Positions 1-7,797 of a DNA stretch of 64,000 bases are shown in pieces. Both the position numbers and the translations under genes were made by a program. The stretch is from Blastococcus aggregatus. Its GTDB lineage: Bacteria > Actinomycetota > Actinomycetes > Mycobacteriales > Geodermatophilaceae. Each line of letters starts with the position of its first letter. Positions within the stretch are counted from its first letter, which is position 1. Below the pieces are notes generated by a model, which did not search any database, was not told the DNA's origin, and saw only the letters and a list, made by a program, of their open reading frames with translations. The stretch covers positions 248,001 through 312,000 of the forward strand of contig NZ_OBQI01000006.1 of NCBI RefSeq assembly GCF_900221005.1, read 5' to 3'.

Positions 1-156
1 TCGGAGGTCGCCGTCTCCCTGGGCCGCAAGCCCGCGTCCCTCTCCCCTGCGCGCGACTCCTTGATCAAGAAGGGGCTCGTGTACTCGGCCGAGCGCGGCC
101 AGATCGCGTTCACCGTGCCGCACTTCGGCCGCTACCTGCTGCGCCACCCGGACTGA
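1..156 (+). CDS. C-terminal fragment of an ATP-binding (AAA-type) protein
   Basis: The window opens inside a reading frame that ends in TGA after 51 visible residues. The fragment reads like a winged-helix end: a short helix (SEVAVSLGRKPASLSPARDS), a basic turn (LIKKGLVYSAERGQ) and a beta-wing with FTVPHFGRYLLRH. This ending is common at the C-terminus of actinobacterial ATPases that carry an AAA domain followed by a winged helix. The catalytic part lies upstream of the window, so the function cannot be checked here. The family assignment is by recognition of the tail only. Confidence 0.6.
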   Translation, partial: SEVAVSLGRKPASLSPARDSLIKKGLVYSAERGQIAFTVPHFGRYLLRHPD

Positions 157-226
157 CCCCATCAACCCCCGACGGCGCCGTACCGATGCGTACCGCAGTG
201 GCGTGGGGCGTCCCTGAGCGGCCCAC

Positions 227-925
227 TTAGGGACAGTCTGGAGTTGCCCTCTCTGCGTTTCCGGCGGTGGCGTCTACAGCCGCGCCTCCGGCTTTCTTGA
301 TGGCTGTGATCAGACGATGCGGCGGGTAGTCGACCAGGGCCGGGAACTGCCGGCGGTAGTAGCAGTCCCAGTAGCTGATGACGCGCGCTGTCGTCAGCTC
401 AAGGAACCTAGGATTCGCCGCCGCAAAGGTGCCGTACGCCCGCTGCTGCGCTGAACCGGCCGTGCTGATGTGAGTAAGGCGCTCGTCGATCGCAAGGACA
501 ATCTCGAGGACGTACTCGCCCACGAGGTGCACGACGAAAGGCACGACCCAGGGCGAGAGGTCCTCCACGATGAGCCGGGCCCTGCGTTCTCGGACCCTGC
601 CGTCGTGGTGGCGGGTGTAGAGGCAGTCAGCAATGAGCCGCTGAGTCGCGGACCAGCTTTCGTACCGGTCGGGAACCTCAACCGGGTAGATGCGGTCGGG
701 GATGACAAGTCGCTCACCGGCGACCTCGACGTCGAACTGCCCCGCTGGCTCGAGAGTCGCACGAGGCAGAGCGTCGGCAACGTTAACTGCCTCTGCTCGA
801 ACGCTCTTCGGGAAGGCCGGCAGCACCCACGACCTCGCTGACACCGCCGCAGCATCCCCTACTGCGGCACTGGCACTGAAAGGGCGCGTCGGTGCGCAGT
901 CGGGTCTCCCAGAGCGGCCCACCAC
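227..925 (-). CDS. Conserved-looking hypothetical protein
   Basis: I do not recognise a functional family. The 232-residue frame has ordinary protein composition from about residue 35 on, with aromatic-rich stretches such as ISYWDCYYRRQFPALVDYPPHRLI near the end. There is no signal peptide and no convincing membrane segment. The first 30-35 residues are low-complexity and the start codon is GTG, so the true start may be internal. It stands alone, facing the ATPase tail convergently, with no operon partner. A structural or phage-related role cannot be excluded. Confidence 0.55.
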   Translation of the reverse strand: MVGRSGRPDCAPTRPFSASAAVGDAAAVSARSWVLPAFPKSVRAEAVNVADALPRATLEPAGQFDVEVAGERLVIPDRIYPVEVPDRYESWSATQRLIADCLYTRHHDGRVRERRARLIVEDLSPWVVPFVVHLVGEYVLEIVLAIDERLTHISTAGSAQQRAYGTFAAANPRFLELTTARVISYWDCYYRRQFPALVDYPPHRLITAIKKAGGAAVDATAGNAERATPDCP

Positions 926-1002
926 TCGGCGCCTTCATCGATGAGCTTCTGGAAGTGGCGCATCCCTATCGGTGACGCGCGAAGGCGGGGGCTTTGAACT
1001 GT

Positions 1003-1022
1003 CCCTGAAGCCGCCTTCAGGG
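1003..1022 (-). terminator. Short hairpin after the HNH endonuclease gene
   Basis: CCCTGAAG and CTTCAGGG form a perfect 8-bp stem around a CCGC loop, about 20 bases past the stop codon of the minus-strand DUF222/HNH gene. There is no U-tract, as is usual for actinobacterial terminators. Confidence 0.4.
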
Positions 1023-1043
1023 CGAACGTTGCCGGGAAGGGCA

Positions 1044-2513
1044 TCAGAAGGGCGGCGGGTCGTCCGCGGGGTCCGGCGGTGAGGGTGGCGGTTCCGGTGG
1101 TCGGAGGCCCGGGGGTCGGGTGGTCCTCGTGACGCCCGACGGGCTGGTGACGTGCAGGGTGCCGTCGGGATCCATGCGGAACCGCCAGCCGTGGGCGAAG
1201 GTCTTCAGCCGGTGGTGGGAGCGGCAGGCGCAGCAGAGGTTCGTGCACGACGTCCGCCCGCCGTCGGCGTGCGCGACCACGTGGTCGAGGTCGGCCCAAC
1301 CGACCCGCTGACCGCAGTTCGGCATCCGGCACCGCCGGTCCCGCGTCGTCACGAACCGCTGCTGGGCCGCTCGGGGCTCGTAGCTGTCGGCGTCGGCCGG
1401 CATGCCGAGCACCGAGCACTCGCAGCCCGTGTCTGGGTGCTGAGGGCAGCCCTTCGCGGCGAGCCGCCCGAGCTCTGCACCGCTCACCGTGGCCAGCAGT
1501 TGCCCGCGCTGGTCGGTGAGCGCGAAGGTGAGCGACCCACCGGCCGGTGCGGTCAGCCCGATCGCCTCGACCCGGCGCAGCAGCTCACGCAGGTGCGCAG
1601 CGGTGATCGCGAACCCCGCGACCTCGCCGCCCCGGTCGCTGGCCCCGTCGAGCCCGTCGAGCGCGGCGGTCACGGTCAGCTGCACCGACACCCCGCCCAG
1701 GCCGTGGTCGGCGGGACGGAGGACGAGCATCGAATGGATCGCCGACCGGATCTGCCCGATCGGCCGCTCGTCACCGTCGGCCTTCGCCATCGCGGCCAGC
1801 TGGTCGATCACCGCGTGGCAGGCCGCCGCATCCTCCGCGCTCATGTCGGCGGTCAGCGCCGCCATCCCGTCCGCCGTCGGGTGGACGCGCACGTCGGCGG
1901 CACGCTGAGCCTCGGCCCGCCGCTCCTCCACCGCCGAGGCGTCCAGCTCGGCGAGCAGCTCGAGGGCTCGCGCACACAGGCGGGACAGCGACAGCTCCCC
2001 CGCCTCGGGCAGGAGCACCACCTCTACCGCCCGCGCCAGCTCCGGGGCAGCCCCCTGCAGGGCGTCGGCCAGCACCCCGGCCCGGCGCTCGTCGACCGCG
2101 CCCCGGCGCAGCGCCGCGAACGTGGCCGGCAGGTTGTCCCGCCAGGTGAACGCCCGCCGCGCCCGGAACGCCGCCGTCCCCCGACCCAGGTTGAGCGCGT
2201 GCGCCACCTCGTCGACGAAGAACTCACTGACCCCGGCGAACTCCGGAGCGGTCTTCCGCCAGCTCCGCCGACGCGCACCCGGCGTGCCGGGCGCCGGGTC
2301 GTCCGTATCCGGCCGCAGCTCCGCGAGCCGCAGGATCAGCTGCGCCTCCCGCGCGGTCTGCCGCGCGCGGTCCCGCTCGATCCGGCCCAGCTCCGCAGCG
2401 ACCTGCTCGCCGTCGAGCCAGTCAGCAGGCAGGTCCAGGTGCGCCTCCGGGTGCGCACTCACCCAGTCGACCACCACCCCCTCCACCACGGAGGTCCCCG
2501 CCAGCGTCTGCAC
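1044..2513 (-). CDS. DUF222 / 13E12-type HNH endonuclease
   Basis: The 489-residue protein has the classic two-part build of the actinobacterial 13E12 repeat family. An alpha-helical DUF222 region covers roughly residues 40-350, followed by an HNH nuclease module near residues 395-445. The nuclease motif is visible as DLDHVVAHADGG followed by a TSCTN..CxxCRSHHRLK stretch, which supplies the His-Asn-His metal site and Cys residues. A proline-rich tail closes the protein. The start is GTG. The family is present in many copies in actinobacterial genomes and is presumed to be mobile or DNA-processing, but its biological role is not established. Neighbouring genes do not suggest a specific partner. 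Confidence 0.9.
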   Translation of the reverse strand: MQTLAGTSVVEGVVVDWVSAHPEAHLDLPADWLDGEQVAAELGRIERDRARQTAREAQLILRLAELRPDTDDPAPGTPGARRRSWRKTAPEFAGVSEFFVDEVAHALNLGRGTAAFRARRAFTWRDNLPATFAALRRGAVDERRAGVLADALQGAAPELARAVEVVLLPEAGELSLSRLCARALELLAELDASAVEERRAEAQRAADVRVHPTADGMAALTADMSAEDAAACHAVIDQLAAMAKADGDERPIGQIRSAIHSMLVLRPADHGLGGVSVQLTVTAALDGLDGASDRGGEVAGFAITAAHLRELLRRVEAIGLTAPAGGSLTFALTDQRGQLLATVSGAELGRLAAKGCPQHPDTGCECSVLGMPADADSYEPRAAQQRFVTTRDRRCRMPNCGQRVGWADLDHVVAHADGGRTSCTNLCCACRSHHRLKTFAHGWRFRMDPDGTLHVTSPSGVTRTTRPPGLRPPEPPPSPPDPADDPPPF

Positions 2514-2623
2514 ACCACGAAGCTACGGGCCACCTCTGACACTTTCGGGGGCCTGACCAGCCCTTCCGGCTCGTGATCTCGACCGTCGCCGTCGGTCCGG
2601 TGAAGAGGGACGACACCGGGACA

Positions 2624-4360
2624 TCAGGGGGTCGGCAGCCCCGCCGGCAGCAGCTCGGGGCCGGCCTCGGCCGGGCGCTCCACGCCCAGCGGGTGCACCC
2701 GCACGGCCAGGACGGCGACGTCGTCCTCGACATCGGGGCCGAGCATCTCGGTCAGCAGCCGGTCGCAGAGCTCGTCGAGCGGGAGCCCCGCCGACCGGGC
2801 GACCAGCTCGCGCAGCAGGTCGCGTCCCTCGTCCAGGAGCATGGCGCGCCGCTCGAACAGCCCGTCGGTGAACAGCAGCAGGGTGCTGCCCTCCGGCAGG
2901 GGGCTCACCTCGTCGGTGCGGGGGCCCAGCCAGCCGATGCCCACCGGGGGACCGATCGGCGCCGAGAGGTCGAGCACCGTGCCGTCCTCGAGCAGCAGGA
3001 GCGGGTCGGGGTGCCCGGCGGTCGCCCAGCGGAGCCGGAGGGCCGGCCGGCCGTCCTCGTCGGCAGCGAGCTCGATCCGGGCGACCAGCGCCGTGGCCAT
3101 CGCGGGCACGTCCAGGCCCACCATCGCGTGGTCGACCCGCCGGAGCAGCCCGGCGGGGGAGTCCAGGCGGTCGTAGCCGATGCCCCGCACCAGCGTCTTC
3201 ACCTGTCCCATCGCGGCCGCGGCCTCGATGTCGTGGCCCATGACGTCGCCGATCACGAGGACCGTGTCGCCGTCGGGCTGCAGGAAGGCGTCGTACCAGT
3301 CGCCACCGATGGCGATCCCCTGGGTCGCCGGCCGGTACCGCACGGCCAGCTCGAGGGAGTCCGGCTGCACCGGAGGCGAGAGCAGGCTCATCTGCAGCCG
3401 CTCCGCCACCTGCTGCTGGGCGGCGGCCAACCGGGCGTTGTCGAGCGCGAGCGCCGCGCGCCGGGAGGCGATCTCCGCCGTCCGCAGCTCGACCGGGGTG
3501 TGCGCGCCGCGCTCGCGCCCGTTCACCAGCGTGACGCCGCCGATGACCTCGCCCCGCGCGACCAGGGGGAAGGCGGCGGCCGCACCCGGCGCGAGCGGGG
3601 CCAACGCCGCGCGGGCCTCCTCGCCCGGGACCATCGACCGCACGATCTCCTCGGTGATCTCCGGGAGGACGACCGGCCTGGGGTCGCGGAGCATGACCGG
3701 CACCGGCGCGGTCCGGGCGTTGGACGCCACGCGCAGGTCCGCGTACCGGTGCATGGCGGGCACCATCGCCGGGTCGCTGTGCGCACGGCCGACGTCCCGG
3801 CGCGTCCCGTCGGCGTCGACGACGCTGACGATGCACCAGTCGGCGAGCTGCGGCACGACCAGCTCGGCGAACCGCTGCACCGCCTCGTCGGTGTCGATCG
3901 TCGAGGTCATCGCCAGGTTGATGTCACCCAGCAGCATCAGGTGCCGGCCGGCCTGCTCGCGCGCGTCGACCGCGGCGGCGCGCTCCTCACCGATGCGGTG
4001 CTGCTCGGTGACGTCGTCGTAGGTGACGACGAGCCCCGCCGGCGTGAGGAAGGCGTCGGCGCGGAACCACTTGCCCAGCGGCGCGAACCAGGCCTCCGTG
4101 CCACCCGTCCCGCCGGTCCGGCGCACCTCGCGGTAGAGCGCCTCGAACGGGCTCCCGACGGCCTCCGGGAACTCCGCCCAGATGTTCCGGCCGAGCAGTT
4201 CCTCGACCGTCCGGTCGAGCACCTCGGCGCCGGCCGGATTGACGTAGCGGAACCGCCACTCCTGGTCGAGGACGAACAACGGCCGGAGCATGCCCTCGAC
4301 GGCCTGCAGCAGCAGGTCGCCCGGTAGCTGGGCCGAGTCCTCCGGGGTCACGGCGACCAC
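2624..4360 (-). CDS. PAS-GAF-PP2C (SpoIIE/RsbU-type) protein phosphatase
   Basis: This is a cytoplasmic sensor phosphatase of about 578 residues. A PAS domain (LFVLDQEWRFRYVNPAGAEV) comes first, then a GAF domain, then a C-terminal PP2C/SpoIIE catalytic domain. The metal-binding motifs are visible: GGDWYDAF, GDVMGHD, FTDGLFE and EDDVAVLAV. Such enzymes dephosphorylate anti-anti-sigma factors in partner-switching stress pathways. The gene is divergent from an RsbW-like kinase 175 bases away, which fits one regulatory circuit, although no STAS antagonist gene lies beside it. The frame stays open to 4537, but that start would overlap the divergent gene, so I chose GTG at 4360; a GTG at 4351 is nearly as good. 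Confidence 0.88.
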   Translation of the reverse strand: MVAVTPEDSAQLPGDLLLQAVEGMLRPLFVLDQEWRFRYVNPAGAEVLDRTVEELLGRNIWAEFPEAVGSPFEALYREVRRTGGTGGTEAWFAPLGKWFRADAFLTPAGLVVTYDDVTEQHRIGEERAAAVDAREQAGRHLMLLGDINLAMTSTIDTDEAVQRFAELVVPQLADWCIVSVVDADGTRRDVGRAHSDPAMVPAMHRYADLRVASNARTAPVPVMLRDPRPVVLPEITEEIVRSMVPGEEARAALAPLAPGAAAAFPLVARGEVIGGVTLVNGRERGAHTPVELRTAEIASRRAALALDNARLAAAQQQVAERLQMSLLSPPVQPDSLELAVRYRPATQGIAIGGDWYDAFLQPDGDTVLVIGDVMGHDIEAAAAMGQVKTLVRGIGYDRLDSPAGLLRRVDHAMVGLDVPAMATALVARIELAADEDGRPALRLRWATAGHPDPLLLLEDGTVLDLSAPIGPPVGIGWLGPRTDEVSPLPEGSTLLLFTDGLFERRAMLLDEGRDLLRELVARSAGLPLDELCDRLLTEMLGPDVEDDVAVLAVRVHPLGVERPAEAGPELLPAGLPTP

Positions 4361-4471
4361 TGTGCCGCATGGCGCGGGCCGCACAGCCGGGACGAGGACG
4401 ACGAAGGCGCGGAAATCACCCCTCGTGACCAGAAGCACGGCGGTGCGGGAGCAGCTGCCCGGGGCCGGACG

Positions 4472-4496
4472 GTTTCCGGCCCGTCTCCGGGGGCAT
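4472..4496 (+). promoter_or_regulatory. Possible sigma-B-type promoter for the anti-sigma kinase gene
   Basis: GTTTCC and GGGCAT separated by 13 bases resemble the general-stress promoter pattern (GTTT and GGGTAT boxes). It lies 40 bases upstream of the RsbW-like start. The match is imperfect and rests on pattern alone. Confidence 0.3.
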
Positions 4497-4535
4497 CCCC
4501 CGAGTAGTCCAACAGAGGGCGAACGAGGGGGAGGC

Positions 4536-4994
4536 ATGGCGCGTCGACTGGCCTGGCCGCTACGACCGCTGCCGGACGGCCGCGGTGAGGTGTGGCGCTG
4601 GCACCTGGTCGCGCTGGCGGAACTGCCCGCCGCGCGCGCCGCGCTGCGGAGCCGGCTGGGGAACGCCGGCTACCCGCCCGACGCCGAGGACTCCTCCAGC
4701 GAGGAGCTCGTGCTGGCCTTCGACGAGCTCGCCTCGAACGCGCTTCGGCACGGCGAGACCCCGGTCGTCGCGACGGTGATCGCGGGCTCCGGCGGATGGC
4801 TGCTGGACGTCAGCGACCGCGCGCCCCACGCGATGCCGGCGCCGGTGGTCGACCGCGATCCCGCCTACGGCGGCATGGGGCTGCAGCTGGTCGCGCGGCT
4901 GGCGGTCGAGCACGGCTGGTACGTCGACACCGGGGCCAAGCACGTGTGGGCCTGCCTGCCCAGCGTCGAGGACCACGCCTCCGTCCCCGCCTGA
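4536..4994 (+). CDS. RsbW-like ATP-binding anti-sigma regulatory protein
   Basis: This 152-residue protein carries an HATPase_c_2 (GHKL) fold. An N-box is visible as FDELASNALRHGE, and the G-boxes as DVSDRAP and GGMGLQLVARLA. Proteins of this size are serine kinases or ATP-binding switch proteins that sequester sigma factors or phosphorylate STAS antagonists. The ATG at 4536 follows a GAGGGGGAGG ribosome site. It is divergent from a PP2C phosphatase of the opposite activity, the typical arrangement of a partner-switching module. The target sigma factor is not in the window. Confidence 0.82.
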   Translation: MARRLAWPLRPLPDGRGEVWRWHLVALAELPAARAALRSRLGNAGYPPDAEDSSSEELVLAFDELASNALRHGETPVVATVIAGSGGWLLDVSDRAPHAMPAPVVDRDPAYGGMGLQLVARLAVEHGWYVDTGAKHVWACLPSVEDHASVPA

Positions 4995-4997
4995 GAA

Positions 4998-5055
4998 GCA
5001 CAGCGCCCGGGGCGGCGGGAACGCGAGTTCCGGCGCCGCCCCGGGGCGTCTGTGC
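4998..5055 (+). terminator. GC-rich terminator hairpin
   Basis: A long imperfect stem (GCACAGCGCCCGGGGCGGCG against CGCCGCCCCGGGGCG plus TCTGTGC) begins directly after the stop of the RsbW-like gene. It is the likely intrinsic terminator of that transcript. Confidence 0.6.
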
Positions 5056-5186
5056 CGTGACCACTGCCTTGCCCTGTCGTCCCGAGTGAGGCCCGGAGGG
5101 TCTCGCGCAGGGACGACGGACGCGCTCCCCTCAGCGGGGGGACGGCACGTGGCCGCGGTGCGGTCGGGAGGACCGCGGTGTCATCG

Positions 5187-5675
5187 TTATGGCAGGACCA
5201 GGCTGAGAGCGCCCTTGCCGTAGGTGGGGATGTCGATGGCCAGGTCGACCCGGTTGAAGGCCGCGAGCATGCCAGCCAGGTCGCCGGGGATCTCCTCGCC
5301 CGGCGCGTAGAGCTTGTGCAGCTTCGAGTGGGGCGCGCCCTGGGTGTTGAACAGCGCCGCGAGGACGTTGACCACCTCGTGCAGCGCCTCGACCTGCATG
5401 CCGGTCAGCTCGCCGTCCTCCTCGACGGCGTCCTGGCAGCCGCCGGGGGGCAGCAGGGCCAGTGCACCGCCGGTGTAGGCCGACGCGCCCAGGTCCATGA
5501 GGCACAGGGCGTTGACGTTCATGCCGGGGTCGACGTAGACGGCCACGGCCACCGGCCGCTCGGGGGCCGGCGTCACCGGGTCGCCGGGCGTGACGTTCAC
5601 GGGCTTGCCCACCAGGCCGGTGAGCATGTCGCGGACGTCCTTGGCGGCCGGCAGGGGGATCGTGCCGGTGCTCAT
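5187..5675 (-). CDS. CheX/CheC-like chemotaxis phosphatase (second copy)
   Basis: The 162-residue cytoplasmic protein is divergent in sequence but carries the CheC/CheX/FliY phosphatase signature in reduced form: E-x3-E-x2-N in VEALHEVVNV, followed 22 residues later by a proline. In that family the Glu and Asn hydrolyse phospho-CheY. The start is the ATG that overlaps the stop of the upstream cheY by four bases, so the two proteins are probably made in equal amounts and act together. It is the last gene of the cheB-cheR-cheY-cheX-cheY-cheX operon. The family call rests on motif and position and is weaker than for the first cheX. Confidence 0.65.
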   Translation of the reverse strand: MSTGTIPLPAAKDVRDMLTGLVGKPVNVTPGDPVTPAPERPVAVAVYVDPGMNVNALCLMDLGASAYTGGALALLPPGGCQDAVEEDGELTGMQVEALHEVVNVLAALFNTQGAPHSKLHKLYAPGEEIPGDLAGMLAAFNRVDLAIDIPTYGKGALSLVLP

Positions 5676-6034
5676 GCGATCACCCCGCTGAGCGCTTCGG
5701 CGAAGGTGTCCTCGTTGAACGGCTTGGCGATGAGGAACAGCGCGCCGGCGTTGGCGGCCTTCTCGCGCATCTCGGGGGAGCCCTCCGAGGTCACGAAGCC
5801 GAAGGGGACGGCGGAGCCGGCCGAGCGCAGCGCCTGGAGGCACTCGATCCCGGTCATGTTCGGCATGTTCCAGTCCGACAGCACCAGGTCGGGCTTCTCG
5901 GAACCGACCTTGGCGTAGGCGTCGGCGCCGTCCTCGGCCTCGACGATGTCGTGGTCGTCGAAGCCGGCCTGCCGCAGCGTGCGAATGACGATCTGCCGCA
6001 TGACGCGGCTGTCGTCGGCGATCAGGATCTTCAC
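5672..6034 (-). CDS. cheY: CheY-type single-domain response regulator
   Basis: A stand-alone 120-residue receiver domain. The acidic pocket (ADDS), the phospho-acceptor Asp54 (LSDWNMPNM), the switch Thr (FVTSEG) and the conserved Lys (IAKPF) are all present. It should carry the phosphoryl signal from CheA, to the flagellar motor or another output. There is no DNA-binding domain. It overlaps the following CheX-like phosphatase gene by four bases and starts 34 bases after the preceding cheX. A second cheY lies two genes upstream, so one of the two may act as a phosphate sink or serve a different target. Confidence 0.93.
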   Translation of the reverse strand: MKILIADDSRVMRQIVIRTLRQAGFDDHDIVEAEDGADAYAKVGSEKPDLVLSDWNMPNMTGIECLQALRSAGSAVPFGFVTSEGSPEMREKAANAGALFLIAKPFNEDTFAEALSGVIA

Positions 6035-6068
6035 AGCGGTACCTCGTTCTCTCGGCAGTAGGTGCGGG

Positions 6069-6584
6069 TCAGGAGACGGCGGGGAGCGCCGGGAGCGCCC
6101 CCTGCACGGAGATGGAGAGCGGCTCGCCGCGCCACTGCAGCTCGATGCGGCAGAGGTCGGCGGGGTTGCGGAGGGCCGGGGCCTCGCCCACGTCGGGCAG
6201 GCTCAGGCCGGAGGAGCCGGGCAGCGCGGCCTTGACGTTGCCGCCGACGACGTTGGCGATCTCGCCGAAGGCGTCGACGACGTCCTCGTCCTCGAGCACC
6301 TCGGGGGAGTGCTCCCGGAGCAGCGCCCGGGTGAGCTCCTCGGCGGTGCGGCGGCCGGTGGTCAGGACGACGCTCCCCGTCCACGGGCCGACGACGTCGA
6401 CCCAGCTGGAGACCGGGTCGGTCACGGGCTCCCCGGGCAGCGGGACGAGAACCTCGTCCTCGCCGACCAGGGAGATCCACGCCTCCTGGGCGATCGACTC
6501 GACGGTCGCCTCGTCGATCAGGTCGGAGATGACCGGCCGGGCATCGCTGCCGCGGCGGCGCTCGCCGTTGTCGATGACGGTCAC
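6069..6584 (-). CDS. cheX: CheX-family CheY-P phosphatase
   Basis: This 171-residue protein has the canonical CheC/CheX active-site pattern D-x3-E-x2-N in DAFGEIANVVGGN, in the middle of an alpha/beta domain (VDVVGPWTGSVVLTTG before it). Family members dephosphorylate CheY-P. Its start overlaps the stop of the upstream cheY by four bases, mirroring the second cheY-cheX pair downstream. Actinobacteria lack CheZ, so these proteins are the expected signal-termination enzymes here. Confidence 0.82.
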   Translation of the reverse strand: MTVIDNGERRRGSDARPVISDLIDEATVESIAQEAWISLVGEDEVLVPLPGEPVTDPVSSWVDVVGPWTGSVVLTTGRRTAEELTRALLREHSPEVLEDEDVVDAFGEIANVVGGNVKAALPGSSGLSLPDVGEAPALRNPADLCRIELQWRGEPLSISVQGALPALPAVS

Positions 6585-6976
6585 AGGACGGCCTCCTGGG
6601 GGAGCAGGCCGAGCAGCGCGAGCTTGTCGCGGATCGCGTCGGCGGTGAACGGCTTGATGACGTACTCGTGGGCGCCGGCGGCCAGGGCCCGCACGATCTG
6701 CGTGTGCTCGCTCTCGGAGGTGACCATCATGATCGTCATCGAGCGCCAGGCCGGGTTCGAGCGGACGGCCGAGACGAACTGCAGCCCGTCCATGACCGGC
6801 ATGTTCCAGTCCACGCAGACCAGGTCGGGGAGCTGGTCGGCGGCCAGCCCGTCGAGGACGTCGAGGCCCTCGCGGCCGTGGCCGGCCTGCTGGGTCTCGT
6901 AGCCGAGCCCCTCCAGGATTCCCGAGACGATCCGGCGCATCGCGCGCGAATCGTCGATCACCAGAGCACGCATCAC
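6581..6976 (-). CDS. cheY: CheY-type response regulator
   Basis: A single receiver domain of about 130 residues with the DD pocket (VIDDS), phospho-acceptor Asp (VDWNMPVMDG), Thr/Ser switch (MVTSES) and Lys (VIKPF). The start is ambiguous between GTG (6976) and the next codon ATG (6973). Both touch the stop of cheR, so translation is coupled. Compared with the other cheY in this operon it has a longer alpha4 region and ends in LGLLPQEAVL. It is paired with a cheX directly downstream. Confidence 0.92.
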   Translation of the reverse strand: MMRALVIDDSRAMRRIVSGILEGLGYETQQAGHGREGLDVLDGLAADQLPDLVCVDWNMPVMDGLQFVSAVRSNPAWRSMTIMMVTSESEHTQIVRALAAGAHEYVIKPFTADAIRDKLALLGLLPQEAVL

Positions 6977-7797
6977 TTCCCCTTCAACGGGCGGTAGGCG
7001 GAGCTGCGGCCGACGACGACCCGCTCCCAGGAGTCGTCCACCCCGAGCGTGGTCTCAGCCGCGCCGAGGAACAGCCAGCCGTCGGGGCGCATGAGGTCGC
7101 GGACCCGGCGGAGGATCGCCTGCTTGGTGGGCAGGTCGAAGTAGATGAGCACGTTGCGCAGGTAGACGACGTCGAACGGGCCCATCCGGGGCAGCGGTGC
7201 CGCCAGGTTGCACTGGCTCGCCGTCACCATGCGCCGCAGCGCGGGCGCGACCTCCCACTCGCTGCCGGCCCGCGTGAAGTGGCGGACCAGCATGGGGGCG
7301 GGCAGGCCGCGGTTGACCTCGAGCTGGCTGAACCGGCCGGCCCGGGTGCGCTCCACCATCTCCCGGGAGATGTCGGTCGCGGTGATCGACACCCGCGACG
7401 CGGCATTGGGCAGCGCGTCCTCGAGCAGCATGGCGATCGTGTAGGACTCCTGCCCGCTGGAGCAGGCCGCCGACCAGATCTGCAGCCGCTCGTTGGGGCC
7501 GCGTGCGCCGAGCAGCGACGGCAGGACCGTCGAGGTGAGCGCGGTGAAGGGGTCGCCGTCGCGGAACCACGAGGTCTCGTTGGTGGTGAGGGCCTCGACG
7601 ATCCGGCGGGTGCTGTCGGCGTCGGGGCGGTTCCGCACGGTCTCGACGAACGAGGAGACGTCGGTGAGGCCGGCCTGCCGGGCGATCGGCAGCAGGCGCG
7701 CCTCGACGAGGTACTCCTTGCCGGGCTGCAGGACGATCGCGCTCTCCTTGTGCACCAGGTGGCGCACCCAGTCGAAGCTCGTCGTGGTGAGTGTCAT
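6973..7797 (-). CDS. cheR: Chemoreceptor glutamate methyltransferase CheR
   Basis: CheR uses S-adenosylmethionine to methylate glutamates on the receptors, setting adaptation. The 274-residue protein has the N-terminal helical CheR domain (about 1-75, ending TNETSWFRDGDPF) and the Rossmann methyltransferase domain with the SAM loop SAACSSGQESY. Later motifs are ATDISREMVERTRAG and VVYLRNVLIYFD. It overlaps cheB upstream by four bases and the first cheY downstream. There is no C-terminal TPR extension and the receptors lack an obvious tethering pentapeptide. Confidence 0.96.
   Translation of the reverse strand: MTLTTTSFDWVRHLVHKESAIVLQPGKEYLVEARLLPIARQAGLTDVSSFVETVRNRPDADSTRRIVEALTTNETSWFRDGDPFTALTSTVLPSLLGARGPNERLQIWSAACSSGQESYTIAMLLEDALPNAASRVSITATDISREMVERTRAGRFSQLEVNRGLPAPMLVRHFTRAGSEWEVAPALRRMVTASQCNLAAPLPRMGPFDVVYLRNVLIYFDLPTKQAILRRVRDLMRPDGWLFLGAAETTLGVDDSWERVVVGRSSAYRPLKGK

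Noticed and set aside
1272..1283. GACCACGTGGTC palindrome in the HNH endonuclease gene, similar to parS
   Set aside because: It lacks the GTT/AAC ends of parS and encodes the conserved DHVV of the HNH motif.
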